This document shows, in pieces, positions 1 through 11,396 of a stretch of DNA of 64,000 nt (its first letter is position 1; every line of letters begins with the position of its first letter). Made by a program: the position numbers and the translations under genes. Below the pieces are notes generated by a model, which saw only the letters and a program-made list of their open reading frames with translations, was not told the DNA's origin and did not search any database. Source of the DNA: Siphonodentalium dalli (lineage: Eukaryota; Mollusca; Scaphopoda; Gadilida; Siphonodentaliidae); the NCBI GenBank assembly GCA_032622095.1, contig CP136068.1, forward strand, positions 160,415,465 through 160,479,464, given 5' to 3'.

Positions 1-222
1 ACGTAAGAGCTTAGCACAATGTTATTATTATGATATTCAATTTGTGTTGGGTTATTTAGTGTTGACTGTAAGATAAACATGGGTGATAATTAAGGGTGGT
101 TGAACAATTTTGTCAAGATGAAAAGACCACATTTAAAATGGAACTATATATTTTTCTTCTTTAATTCCTCGTTGGTTGTGATAAGGAAATCGATATTCGT
201 TTTGTTTAACCCAGCCGTTTCG
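1..222. other. Unannotated flank left of the 3.1-kb element
   Basis: AT-rich sequence with no convincing coding region or repeat. It ends in GTTTCG (217-222), the left target-site duplication of the next element. Confidence 0.5.
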
Positions 223-248
223 TATGGAATCCTATTACGGCCACTTGC

Positions 249-527
249 TAATGGCGCTTTCGGCGCACTTTTTGTCGCTTTCGGCGCATCGCGCCGAAAG
301 CGCCGAAAGCGCCAAAATGTGCGCCGATCGGCGCACTTTTTGTCGCTTTCGGCGCGCGCGCCGAAAGCGACAAAAAGTGCGCCATTAGCGTTGTTTCGGC
401 GCGCGCCGAAAGCGCCGAAAGCGACAAAATGTGCGCCGATCGGCGCACTTTTTGTCGCTTTCGGCGCTTTCGGCGCACCGCGCCGAAAGCGACAGAAAGT
501 GCGCCATTAGCGCGGTGCGCCATTAGC
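249..527. repeat. Left subterminal GGCGC/CTTTCGGCGC palindrome cluster
   Basis: Alternating runs of GGCGCTTTCGGCGC and its complement GCGCCGAAAGCGCC, joined by GACAAAAAGTGCGCC modules, can pair in many ways into long hairpins. The run is open in several frames on both strands only because the units lack stops; I see no gene. GC content is far above the surroundings. Confidence 0.85.
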
Positions 528-529
528 GC

Positions 530-2860
530 ATGTATACAATTAAGTATGTGATCAGCCCAGCAGGGGTGCCGGAAGAGGGGGCAGCTGATCCCCTGCCCTT
601 GACCAAGGGGGCAGGACTTGCCCTTTTTTCTGGAGACAGAAAATGCTGTGTTTAATCTCGTGTTTTTATAGCAAAATGTAACTTTTTGGGTCCAAATACC
701 ACCAATTTCACAAGGAATATTAATTTTTTGTCAAAAACGGCCATAAAAACCGACAAATACCTTTAAAATAGGGATTTTTGCCACAATGAATTTATGGTTG
801 TTTTTTCCGAGTTTGCGGAGAAAATTCCCTTTTTTGGGCAGAAAAGTGCCATTTTTGTAGGCTCTCCCCCCCCCCCCCCGATGCCCTTGGATGCTCCCGG
901 CACCTCAGTGTAGATCGGACATGGCCATATGTGTACAATGTATAGGCCTATGTATCAATTTTAAAAGGGAGGGGCTGAATTTTGCTGTAGATACACCTCT
1001 AAATGCTATAATTTGTCATTATTCAGATTTAAAATTATTTATTAATATGGTACTTAACACATGTATGAATTTTCACTATAAATGAGTCTAAATATAGTCA
1101 AGTGATTAGTATGCATACATTTGAGCAACTTTTTAAGTGAGTGTTGCCCATGTAATTAAATGTAATATAATGAAAAAGTCTGTTAATAATTGAACACCAC
1201 AACTGACTGTCACTAGCTGTGATAGACTTGCAGTGAATATATTGATTGAGTAATTGGCAATCATGAATATTTTTGTGGGACAAACCCCAGCTTCTGGCAT
1301 GATTCAGGGTACGTTCATACGCTGGCAAGTTTGCAAGGTACATTTTTGTGGGCATTTCGTCATAGAAAACCACATGGTGCCAGAATATGAACGGAAATAT
1401 GCACCTAACATGCATCTTTACCAGAGCGAAAGACATCGGAAGTAACATTTATATAGTTCCACTTGTACTACCAGTGCTACCTCCAAATACCTGTATGATT
1501 TATTCTTGTGAGATAATTTGCATGATATTTACAGGCAAATTCCGGTAGCATCGTTACCAGTGGAACTACAGAGATTTATTTCGCACGTATACTAGTAGTT
1601 AGCCCCCCAACTTTGGTCAAAAGTATAACAGTTGGAAATTTCATACTTGCCAAAACATTAGTTGGAAATTTCACACCAACAATAGGTGAAATATGTTCTT
1701 GTAGTTTGATTATAAAACAATTTATTGGGGGGGGGGGGGAAATGTTCCTATGTTTGGTAAAAACTTTGGACAGAAATGGTCATCAGTTGGAAATTTTCCA
1801 ACCTTAGGGGGGGTAACAGATTGGAAATTTCCAACACTTGGAAAGCTTGTGTCCTGGTCCCTCCCCCGTGGCCAGTCAAAAACTTCTAGTTAATTTAAGA
1901 AAACAATATTGTCATACATTTGGTCAACATTGTCATTGGAATTGTCATCAGTTGGAAATTTTCCAACCTAAGTGGGGGGTGTAGGGTTTAAATTTACAAC
2001 GGTAGGAAGGCTTGAGGCTAGTGTAGATGTTACGATTTCAAAATTTTCTTGTTAAGATTTCTAAATTTTCGCACACCGGATCGAACCATGGTCGGCCCGG
2101 TGTGTCATTGCCCCACATCCACATGGCCAATACAAAACTGCTAATTAGTTTAGCAAAACAATATTTTACTACATTTGGTCAAATTTGTGGACAGAAATGG
2201 TCATCACTTGAAGAATTTTCCAACCTGAGGGGAGTATGAGGTTTGAAATTTTCAAATAACTAATAAATGTTCAGGTTAAAATATCTGTCAATGTTCTCAT
2301 ACCAGGAATATAGAAATATAAAACCATGGCTTATGAATATATTAGAAATTAGGCCTGACTGAGGTTCAAGGGGGGGGGGGTGCAAATGGAATTATTCAAA
2401 AACTTGTGTTGGTCTGATTCTGACTAAAGGGGGGATGCAGTTGGAATTTCCCAAGGTGGACACCCCCCCCCCAAACATGTAGTTGAAATTGAAGTCAGAA
2501 GAACCCCTCCCCCCAGATTGTGCCATGAAACTTTACTCTGCATAGTGCTTGTAGAGATATTATTCCATCAGTGCAAAACATGGGAACTTGTTTTATGTTC
2601 TAACATGGAACTTTATAACATTGAACAAACAAGGCAGAGAACATGTTGGACTCTCCGTTACCACATCCCTGCATCCATGCGAATGGGGGGCGGGGGGTTC
2701 AGGAGCTGTGGCTTTTGAAGTTCACTCACCTAATTGTAATTCCATATTTCTGATAAAACTTATAGATAATTTCACGGTGTGTAAAATTTAGAAAAAAATT
2801 GTCAACAATAAACGCCTCCATTTTAATGGCATACAGAAGTTACACCTCGTTACGCATGCC
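530..2860. other. Non-coding interior of the 3.1-kb element
   Basis: No transposase-like reading frame is visible. The stretch holds homopolymer runs near 869, 1727, 2371, 2466 and 2510, and at least five copies of GTTGGAAATT between 1630 and 1955, some followed by the complement TTTCCAAC to form short palindromes. A fragment of a dispersed repeat lies at 1308-1585. Confidence 0.6.
1308..1585 (+). repeat. Fragment of dispersed repeat, copy of 32150-32430
   Basis: From TTCATACGCTGGCAAG onward this stretch aligns by eye with 32158-32430, sharing GTCATAGAAAACCA, TGGTGCCA, TATGAAC and CAAATACCTGTAT in the same order. It is the left half of a longer element whose inverted right end is seen only near 32884. 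Confidence 0.65.
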
Positions 2861-2861
2861 G

Positions 2862-3296
2862 GAAGCGCCGAAAGCGCCGAAAGCGCCGAAAGCGCCGAAA
2901 GCGCCGAAAGCGACAAAATGTGCGCCGATCGGCGCACTTTTTGTCGCTTTCGGCGCTTTCGGCGCGTTACTAACGGCGCATATTTTGTCGCTTTCGGCGC
3001 GGTGCGCCGAAAGCGCCGAAAGCGACAAAAAGTGCGCCGTAACGGCGCATATTTTGTCGCTTTCGGCGCTTTCGGCGCGCGCCGAAATAACGCTAATGGC
3101 GCACATTTTGTCGCTTTCGGCGCACCGCGCCGAAAGCGCCGAAAGCGCCGAAAGCGACAAATAGTGCGCCGTTACGGCGCACTTTTTGTCGCTTTCGGCG
3201 CTTTCGGCGCTCTCGGCGCGTTACTAATGGCGCACTTTTTGTCGCTTTCGGCGCTTTCGGCGCATCGCGCCGAAAGCGCCGAAAGCGCCATTAGCA
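2862..3296. repeat. Right subterminal GGCGC/CTTTCGGCGC palindrome cluster
   Basis: This is the counterpart of the cluster at 249-527, with the same modules in both orientations. It is longer than the left cluster, suggesting expansion or contraction of the modules after the element formed. Frames open here are low-complexity shadows. Confidence 0.85.
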
Positions 3297-3364
3297 AGTG
3301 GCCGTAATAGGATTCCATAGTTTCGTGATAGTTTTTCCTTGCTCAAATGTGATTTTGTGATAAA

Positions 3365-3523
3365 AAGGATCTCAAATTCATCGCATTCATACTCGAAATA
3401 ATTGATTAACCTCGTCCACTAAATTCGATTCGAGCCTCGCTAAATTTGGGCTCGAATCGAATTCAGTGCACTCAGTTAATCAATTTCGTATAGAATTGCG
3501 ACTCATTAGAGATCCTCTATATA
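3365..3523. repeat. Fold-back repeat of about 160 bp
   Basis: The left arm (AGGATCTCAAATTC ... CGATTCGAGCC) is the inverted complement of the right arm (GGGCTCGAATCG ... GAGATCCT), with a short AT-rich centre near 3440. It resembles a small MITE; no clear target duplication was found. Confidence 0.6.
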
Positions 3524-3639
3524 TGTATTCCTAGATTTTAATGGCCTGTTCAATTGATACACTCTTTATTCGCGTGTATATTATGCGATACTTGTTGTTT
3601 CTCACCCATTCATCACAGATTCGTTCATTTTGAGTATAG

Positions 3640-3715
3640 GATCAAGCTTTACTAATTACAAACTAACTTTGGATCTCTCTCAATATTTAGAGGATATTTG
3701 TAATTAGTAATCGTG
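3640..3715. repeat. Short inverted repeat TTACTAATTACAAA / TTTGTAATTAGTAA
   Basis: Two inverted arms of about 14 bp flank a centre of roughly 40 bp. Its function is unknown; it could be a decayed fold-back element. Confidence 0.45.
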
Positions 3716-3881
3716 GGTAGCTGTTTACACTCGGTCATTTTTTAATAATATGATGTGTTTCGTGTCACCCTGACGACAAAAGAAACCACTGTGGAACATT
3801 TAGGTCGTGTTTTGAGTACCTCACCATGGCGATAAAATTGACCACGTGGCACCTATTCATACAAACGTTCTTAAGTCTCAC

Positions 3882-4223
3882 CATTTATAGCGAGTGTTGC
3901 TTCTGATTTTTCAAAGTCCAGCTCCTCGCGGTAACTGCATACGTATGTGTCATCATCACCACATAAGATACGCCCAATCTTGACTTCCAGATAGTCGCTT
4001 CCAACAACGACGGACGAATCCTCTCCTATGACGTCACTGTTCGGAAACAACGGGGCAGCGGTGTGTTCGTTCATTCTAACTATGTTTTTATCTGAGTTAC
4101 TAAATCTGTAGATTGAGAGGTATTGTAGTTTATCGTAGCGTATCCCGGAGCAACGGATCGAGACTGGTTCTCCGACTCCGACGACAGGTGGGGTTACAGT
4201 CATCTGGATTGCAGCGAGGCCAT
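3882..4223 (-). CDS. Single immunoglobulin-domain exon (partial gene)
   Basis: On the minus strand a 342-nt exon runs from an acceptor (pyrimidine-rich tract then CAG at 4226-4224) to a GTGAGA donor at 3881. Both boundaries are phase 1, the usual arrangement for Ig-domain exons. The translation has a first cysteine in SIRCSG and a second in DDTYVCSY, the canonical D-x-Y-x-C motif of the F strand, 71 residues apart, which fits a V-set-like spacing. The usual core tryptophan after the first cysteine is missing (LSIYR at that place), and there is an extra cysteine eight residues before the second (ILCGDDD). The domain is expected to be extracellular, in a receptor or adhesion protein. No neighbouring exon can be recognised within the window; the intron upstream holds a MITE and the region beyond is satellite, so this may be a lone surviving exon or part of a gene with very long introns. 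Confidence 0.7.
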
Positions 4224-4285
4224 CTGAAATGTATAAAATTGCGATAGGTTTTTGTGCTCTTCACAATCTTCAAGCCACGCATTAA

Positions 4286-4690
4286 CCCTTTACCCAACAG
4301 AACGGCCCTGTGCCAATGCATTCTCTTATATATGCGAGTCGACCATAGGTCACCTCGCATATATAAGAGAATGCATTGGCTTAACACATATTAAAAATGA
4401 TCAAATTGTCAAAGAATGTAGAAAATATTATAGGAAAAAATGGTAAAAAGTGTTAAAAAAAGATTTTTTTAGGCCAATGCATTCTCTTATATATGCGAGG
4501 CGACCTATGGTCGACTCGCATATATAAGAGAGTGCATTGGCACAGGGCATAACTGTAACCATCACAATGTGGTCAATGAACCGGTTCCAATGATATCCAT
4601 ATTTGTATGGTGTTATTGAGACAGGCTGAAGATATTTTAGGCTGTTGAAGCTTTATTTGTGCGTTTTTGGCCGTGTTGTTGGGTAAAGGG
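4286..4690. mobile_element. piggyBac-like MITE, TTAA target sites
   Basis: The ends are inverted repeats CCCTTTACCCAACA / TGTTGGGTAAAGGG, and each end abuts TTAA (4282-4285 and 4691-4694). TTAA duplication and ends starting CCC are typical of the piggyBac superfamily. Two copies of a 70-bp hairpin cassette lie inside at about 4306-4380 and 4473-4548. There is no transposase. Confidence 0.85.
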
Positions 4691-4719
4691 TTAAAACGCC
4701 CTGTCCGATCTGATATAAA

Positions 4720-6566
4720 ACACCATCTTTATACGTATTGTATATATACACCAAACAATAATTAGATCGGGCTATATATACACCAAACAATAATTAGATC
4801 GGGCTATATATACACCAAACAATAATTAGATCGGGCTCATCTTTATACGTATTGTATATATACACCAAACAATAATTAGATCGGACTATATATACACCAA
4901 ACAATAATTAGATCGGGCTATATATACACCAAACAATAATTAGATCGGGCTATATATACAGCAAACAATAATTAGATCGGGCTATATATACACCAAATAA
5001 TAATTAGATCGGGCTATATATACACCAAACAATAATTAGATCGGGTTATATATACACCAAACAATAATTAGATCGGGCCATATATACACCAAACAATAAT
5101 TAGATCGGGCTCATCTTTATACGTATTTTATATATACACCAAACAATAATTAGATCGGGCTCATCTTTATACGTATTTTATATATACACCAAACAATAAT
5201 TAGATCGGGCTCATCTTTATACGTATTTTATATATACACCAAACAATAATTAGATCGGGCTCATCTTTATACGTATTTTATATGTACACCAAACAATAAT
5301 TAGATCGGGCTCATCTTTATACGTATTTTATATATACACCAAACAATAATTAGATCGGGCTATATATACACCAAATAATAATTAGATCGGGCTATATATA
5401 CACCAAATAATAATTAGATCGGGCTATATATACACCAAACAATAATTAGATCGGGTTATATATACACCAAACAATAATTAGATCGGGCCATATATACACC
5501 AAACAATAATTAGATCGGGCTATATATACAACAAACAATAATTAGATCGGGCTCATCTTTATACGTATTGTATATATACACCAAACAATAATTAGATCGG
5601 GCTATATATACAGCAAACAATAATTAGATCGGGCTATATATACACCAAATAATAATTAGATCGGGCTATATATACACCAAACAATAATTAGATCGGGCTC
5701 ATCTTTATACGTATTGTATATATACACCAAACAATAATTAGATCGGGCTATATATACAGCAAACAATAATTAGATCGGGCTATATATACACCAAATAATA
5801 ATTAGATCGGGCTATATATACACCAAACAATAATTAGATCGGGCTATATATACACCAAACAATAATTAGATCGGGCTATATATACACCAAATAATAATTA
5901 GATCGGGCTCATCTGTATACGTATTTTATATATACACCAAATAATAATTAGATCGGGCTATATATACACCAAACAATAATTAGATCGGGCTATATATACA
6001 CCAAATAATAATTAGATCGGGCTATATATACACCAAACAATAATTAGATCGGGCTATATATACACCAAACAATAATTAGATCGGGCTATATATACACCAA
6101 ACAATAATTAGATCGGGCTCATCTTTATACGTATTTTATATATACACCAAACAATAATTAGATCGGGCCATATATACACCAAACAATAATTAGATCGGGC
6201 TCATCTTTATACGTATTGTATATATACACCAAACAATAATTAGATCGGGCTCATCTTTATACGTATTTTATATATACACCAAACAATAATTAGATCGGGC
6301 TCATCTTTATACGTATTTTATATATACACCAAACAATAATTAGATCGGGCTCATCTTTATACGTATTGTATATATACACCAAACAATAATTAGATCGGGC
6401 TATATATACACCAAACAATAATTAGATCGGGCTATATATACACCAAACAATAATTAGATCGGGCTCATCTTTATACGTATTTTATATATACACCAAACAA
6501 TAATTAGATCGGGCTCATCTTTATACGTATTTTATATATACACCAAACAATAATTAGATCGGGCCC
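4720..6566. repeat. 32/51-bp minisatellite array
   Basis: The core unit is TATATATACACCAAACAA followed by TAATTAGATCGGGC (32 bp). Some units carry an extra 18-20 bp segment (TCATCTTTATACGTATTTTA), giving a 51-bp form. Short and long forms alternate in blocks, for example five long units in a row at about 5110-5345, which points to local unequal exchange. Confidence 0.95.
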
Positions 6567-6610
6567 ATGAGCCCATTAACTCTTCCATGACTTCCTTCTA
6601 AAACAATCAT

Positions 6611-6835
6611 ATGGGAAGCAAAATTCACATTTATTAATAATTGCAGCGCAATTGAATTGTGCTACAGCGCAAGCAATTAATTTTGTATTGGATTTATTCA
6701 TTAATTTACTGGGGGGGGGGGGGGTAGCCATAAATTATATGGAAATTTAATTGCACTTCAGCAATTAATTGCACAGAAGCGCAATTGAATTGCGCTGAAG
6801 CACAATTATTAATAAATGTGAATTTGGCCTCCCAT
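6611..6835. mobile_element. 225-bp MITE with 8-bp target duplication
   Basis: The direct repeat ACAATCAT flanks the element at 6603-6610 and 6836-6843. The ends are inverted (ATGGGAAGC at left, GCCTCCCAT at right) and the arms continue as a fold-back rich in GCGCAATTGAATTG. An 8-bp duplication fits hAT-type or similar elements. A poly-G run sits in the centre. Confidence 0.8.
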
Positions 6836-6962
6836 ACAATCATAGCATAATTATAATAAACCAAACCAGCTTCCCAACTGTGAGAAGTATCATTTTAACG
6901 CTTTGCCAATGGTCAATATAACGTACGGTGCATATAAAGCCTGCTATTTATACCATTAACAC

Positions 6963-7320
6963 TGACATCCATGGCTGGAGCTTCCTGAAATTTTGCGAAA
7001 ACCCTGTGCCAAAGCATTTTTATGTATTCTAATCTCCCATAGGGAGAGAATACATTGGCCTAGCAATATTTACATTGACCTTGTAAGCCAGTTCATTATC
7101 TTCATATATGTCATGCTCTATATGGAAAACTAGCATATATAAGATAATGCACTGGCACATGATCTTTAACGCTGCACCAGCACAGCTCCCGTTATAGACC
7201 TTGTAAGCCAGTGCATTCTCTTATTTATGCGAGGCTCCCTGTGGTAGACTCGGATATAAAAGATAATGCACTGGCACTTGATCTTCAATGCTGCACCAGC
7301 GCAGCTCCCGTAATGAAATG
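6963..7320. repeat. Degenerate hairpin-cassette MITE copies
   Basis: Decayed versions of the GCCAATGCATTCTC hairpin occur at about 7005-7055, 7090-7157 and 7210-7277. They are bordered by CATGGCTGGAGCTTCCTGAA and GCACCAGCACAGCTCCCGT, which link them to the TTAA-flanked element at 38477-38720. The second half is a tandem near-duplicate (GCACTGGCACATGATCTT and GCACTGGCACTTGATCTT). Confidence 0.65.
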
Positions 7321-7329
7321 GATAAGTAT

Positions 7330-7820
7330 GGAGCCTCACAAGAACCCACACAGACGACAGTCATCATGGTTAACAATATAGAGGTTTTGGTGATCAGATA
7401 TCGACTTTCAAAGTAAGAAGTTGTTTTAACATATTTATAATTTTTGTCAGTCTAGATGATCGCCTCAAATAAAGAGCGTCCATGCTACCGTCAGCCAAAA
7501 GCAATAGATAAAAAGAGCGGTCTCAGCAGGCAGATTTCAACATATCTATTTAACAAATACATAAAAATCCTTCATGTATATATGACTGTCACATGTAACA
7601 ATATTCAAGAGCCTTTTTTTTCCCAGAATTTGAGAAAATGCGTTTGGAAATAACAGAAGATTTGGAGAATGTGAGCCACACGTCCGTACATCTATAAGAC
7701 TCACAGACATATTTTGTTCTTGTTCGGGAACGTAAAACTGATTGTCCTTTGACCAAAATTATTCTCCATGCCTATGTGATCACCCGACCAGAGGATCGAC
7801 CCCAATAGTGTGCAGTATCA
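7330..7820. other. No recognisable feature
   Basis: AT-rich unique-looking sequence. Short open frames are present but have no splice context or recognisable domain. Confidence 0.4.
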
Positions 7821-7827
7821 TCACATC

Positions 7828-7912
7828 ATGCATCTGCATTTGAGCGCATAGCTGTAAACTATGTATACAGTATGCATAGTTTGCAGCTATGCGCTCAAAT
7901 GCAGATACATGC
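7828..7912. repeat. Near-perfect 36-bp-stem hairpin
   Basis: ATGCATCTGCATTTGAGCGC continuing to AAACTATG pairs with CATAGTTTGCAGCTATGCGC continuing to GCAGATACATG, leaving a loop of about 10 nt (TATACAGTATG). Only one or two mismatches are visible. It could be a fold-back element or a transcribed hairpin RNA precursor; the sequence alone cannot decide. Confidence 0.7.
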
Positions 7913-8235
7913 TGTGTATTGGCCAACATAAATAATTCACAACAGAAAGTAAATACAAAATTGTGGAAAAACAATTACCACATGGTCCAAACAAGTTACT
8001 TAATTTCATGGTAAATATTAGGGTCCCCTTAACATCAATGCCAATGTACATCATATATAGCAAACACCTGCAAAATGGACCACCCGCGAATTGATGATCA
8101 GCTTCGGGTCCAGGCTGGCAAATAGATGTGTTGGTGCGAGTTTACCTGCAGTAAATTACAAATATAGCGCGCGCGTCGTTTCACACAATTGTGATTACCA
8201 ACCGAAAACTCGCAGCTGGCTAATCCAGCTATAGC

Positions 8236-8570
8236 GTGTAGTCGATTCATTTAAAAACAAATTTGAGAACAACGCCAAAATGCAACAAGAATGTATCATC
8301 TACAGTCAAGCACAATGGACATAAATCACCGCTGCCATTTACCGGAGTTAACCCGCAGAAGCAGACGTGTTATTTACGGCGTTTGTTAGCGGTCTATGTG
8401 CAGTCGATTTATATTAAAAAAAAAAAATTTAGAACAACGACAAAATGCAACAAGAATATCTCATCCACAGCTGAGCACAATAAGCATATATCACGGCTGC
8501 CACTTACCGTAATTAACCCGCATCAGCGGACGTGTTATTAACGGCAATTGTTACCGGTGTATACCCGATA
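8236..8570 (+). repeat. Two-copy tandem duplication, period about 163 bp
   Basis: The copy starting GTGTAGTCGATT at 8236 and that starting GTGCAGTCGATT at 8399 share AACAACG(C/A)CAAAATGCA, ACAAGAAT, GCTGCCA(T/C)TTACCG and GACGTGTTATT(T/A)ACGGC in order. Divergence is moderate. No gene is evident. Confidence 0.75.
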
Positions 8571-8739
8571 TGTTTATTAGTGTGTCAGATGTAATTGTGT
8601 GATAACATGAGAATGCCTCAGGCACGGACAGATTACTCGACGTGTGATATAAATCCTCAAAATCTGACCCGATCAGACATGTGTGTAGTGAGGGTTTTAT
8701 ATGATATGATGACTCACAAGGATACGCTATAACGAGAAT

Positions 8740-10510
8740 GACCCGATCAGACAAGTTTATATAGTGAGGGTTTTATAAGACATATTATCCTGACTCGTTA
8801 GAAGATATTTGTCGATCGTTCTTACATGCATGCATGTACATGTATAGTTTGCGGGGTCCACACCAGTACAAACTACACATCGATATAAGGGGGTCAATGT
8901 AGTGTATCATCGGTGTCAGTGATTTACGGGTAATGAGAATGGCCCGCTATACATGTATATATATAGTGAGGATTTATAAGACATATTATCCTGACTCGTT
9001 AGAAGATATTTCTCGATCGTTCTTACATGCATGCATGTACATGTATAGTTTGTGGGGTCCACGCCGGTACAAACTATACAACGATATAAGGGGGGTCAAT
9101 GTAGTGTATCATCGGTGGCAATGATTTATTGGTAATGAGAATGGCCCGCTATACATGTATATAGTGGGGATTTTTAAGACATATTATCCTGACTCGTTAG
9201 AAGATATTTGTCGATCGTTCTTACATGCATGCATGTACATGTATAGTTTGTGAGGTCCACGCCAGTACAAACTATACAACGATATAAGGGGGGTCAATGT
9301 AGTGTATCATCGGTGTCAGTGATTTACTGGTAATGAGAATGGCCTGATGTACATGTATATAGTGAGGAATTATAAGACATATTATCCTGACTCGGTAGAA
9401 GATATTTGTCGATCGTTCTTTAATGCATGTACATGTGTAGTTTGTGAGGTCCACGCCGGAACAAACTACCCATCGATAAGGGGGGGGGGGTCAATGTAGT
9501 GTATCATCGGTGTCAACGATTTACTGGTAATGAGAATGGCCTGATGTACATGTATATAGTGAGGAATTATAAGACATATTATCCTGACTCGTTAGAAGAT
9601 ATTTGTCGATCGTTCTTTAATGCATGTACACGTGTAGTTTGTGAGGTCCACGCCGGTACAAACTATACAACGATAAGGGGGGTCAATGTAGTGTATCATC
9701 GGTGTCAACGATTTACTGGTAATGAGAATGGCCTGATATACATGTATATAGTGAGGGTTTATAAGACATATTATCCTGACTCGTTAGAAGATATTTGTCG
9801 ATCGTTCTTACATGCATGTACATGTATAGTGTGTGGGGTCCACGCCGGTGCAAACCTCACATCGATATAAGGGGATCAATGTAGTGTATCATCGGTGTCA
9901 ACGATTTACTGGTAATGAGAATGGCCCGCTATACATGTATATAGTGAGGGTTTATAAGACATATTGTCCTGACTCGTTAGAAGATATTTGTCGATCGTTC
10001 TTACATGCATGCATGTACATGTGTAGTTTGTGAGGTCCACGCCGGTACAAACTACACATCGATAAGGGGGGTCAATGTAGTGTATCACCGGTTCCAACGA
10101 TTTACTGGTAATGAGAATGGCCCGCTATACATGTATATAGTGGGGTTTTATAAGACTATTATCCTGACTCGTTAGAAGATGTTTGTCGATCGTTCTTTAA
10201 TGCATGTACATGTATAGTTTGTGAGGTCCACACCAGTACAAACTATACAACGATATAAGGGGATCAATGTAGTGTATCATCGGTGTCAACGATTTACTGG
10301 TAATGAGAATGGCCCGATATACATGTATATAGTGAGGAATTATAAGACATATTATCCTGACTCGTTAGAAGATATTTGTCGATCGTTCTTTAATGCATGT
10401 ACATGTGTAGTTTGTGAGGTCCACGCCGGTACAAACTATAAATCGATAAGGGGAGGGTCAATGTAGTGTATCATCGGTGTCAGTGATTTACGGGTAATGA
10501 GAATGGCCCG

Positions 10511-10530
<20 letters not shown>
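8740..10530 (+). repeat. 196-bp satellite array, about nine copies
   Basis: The motif CGATCGTTCTT recurs near 8813, 9014, 9212, 9410, 9607, 9799, 9992, 10188 and 10380, giving periods of 192-201 bp. Each unit holds CCTGACTCGTTAGAAGATAT, a palindromic ACATGCATGCATGTACATGT stretch and GGTCAATGTAGTGTATCATC. The period is close to a nucleosome repeat length. Open frames across it are a by-product of the repetition. Confidence 0.95.
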
Positions 10531-10542
<12 letters not shown>

Positions 10543-11282
10543 TGTTTTATATGACATAATGACTAACGAGATAGACACATAGTATGCATGTAGATTGTTC
10601 ATATATACATAGTTTGTGACTTGTGATGTATCATATACCGGCACGAATACCTAACGATGGGGGCCAGTGTAGTCTATGGTCGCCATTCCTCGGTGTCTGC
10701 TGACGATTTTACATGTAACGAGAAACAACCGACCACTATAGTGAGGGTTTTTTTTAAGACATGCATATAGTGCATGACTCATGTATGGAAATACATTGGT
10801 CGATCATTCTTACAGTTATATTCTGTGAGGGCCAATACCAATATAGCGGCATTAATACGTATATGGGTCGTCAGTGTAGTCTATCTTCGGTTTGTGCTGC
10901 CGATATCATATGTAACGAAAATGACCCGATGAGACATGTGTATATTGTGACGGTTTATATGACATATATAAAAGACTATTGTCGATCGTTATTACATGCA
11001 TGTACATGTATAGTCTGTGAGGCCCAGATTAAGAGGGTCAATGTAGTGTATATTGTCGGTTTCTGCTGACGATGTTGAAAGTAACGATGATGACCCAATC
11101 AGATATGTGTATATATATAGTGACGGTTTTTGATGACATAAAATGACTAACGAGGAGACATATATAATATACATGTCGATCGCTCATACGTGCATAGTTT
11201 GTGAGAGCCCATACCGAGGAGCTTGTATTAATATGGGGCCAGTGTAATGTAGCCTCGGTGGACGATTTAGATGTAACGAGAA
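10531..11282 (+). repeat. Diverged edge of the 196-bp satellite
   Basis: Degraded units continue after the regular array: GTAACGAGAA / GTAACGAAAATGACCCGAT and GTCGATCGTTATTACATGCATG recur with irregular spacing and many changes. Such decay at an array margin is common in satellites. Confidence 0.7.
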
Positions 11283-11396
11283 TGACGCGATCAGACAGTG
11301 TATATACTATATATTGATGGTGACGCGATCAGACAGTGTATATACTATATATTGATGGTGACGCGATCAGACAGTGTATATACTATATATTGATGA
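11283..11396 (+). repeat. Three copies of a 38-bp tandem repeat
   Basis: TGACGCGATCAGACAGTGTA begins at 11283, 11321 and 11359, each followed by TATACTATATATTGATG. The copies are nearly identical, indicating a recent local duplication inside the diverged satellite edge. Confidence 0.9.

Larger units (their letters stand above)
223..3319. mobile_element. 3.1-kb non-autonomous DNA transposon with 44-bp TIRs
   Basis: The two ends are perfect inverted repeats of at least 44 bp, beginning TATGGAATCCTATTACGGCC at 223 and ending with its reverse complement at 3319. Both sides carry the same 6-bp direct repeat GTTTCG (217-222 and 3320-3325), as expected for a target-site duplication. Just inside each end lies a cluster of GGCGC/CTTTCGGCGC palindromes (249-527 and 2862-3296). 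The interior (530-2860) shows no transposase; it holds poly-G and poly-C runs and many GTTGGAAATT motifs. A 6-bp duplication and TAT..ATA ends would fit an IS3EU-type superfamily as I remember it, but that assignment is inference. Perfect TIRs and duplication suggest fairly recent movement. Confidence 0.85.

Noticed and set aside
248-523. Open frames in the GGCGC palindromes (also 2799-3307)
   Set aside because: Low-complexity AFGAF / RRKRRKR text on both strands due to the repeat alone.
4130-4387. Recurrent frame with LSQCILLYMRGD text (also at 47025, 54118 and 38424)
   Set aside because: It is the translation of the hairpin cassette of the MITEs and appears in both directions; not a conserved protein.
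9499-10466. Repeated frames with YKTYYPDSLEDI
   Set aside because: They are the translation of the 196-bp satellite; periods vary and stops occur in each unit.
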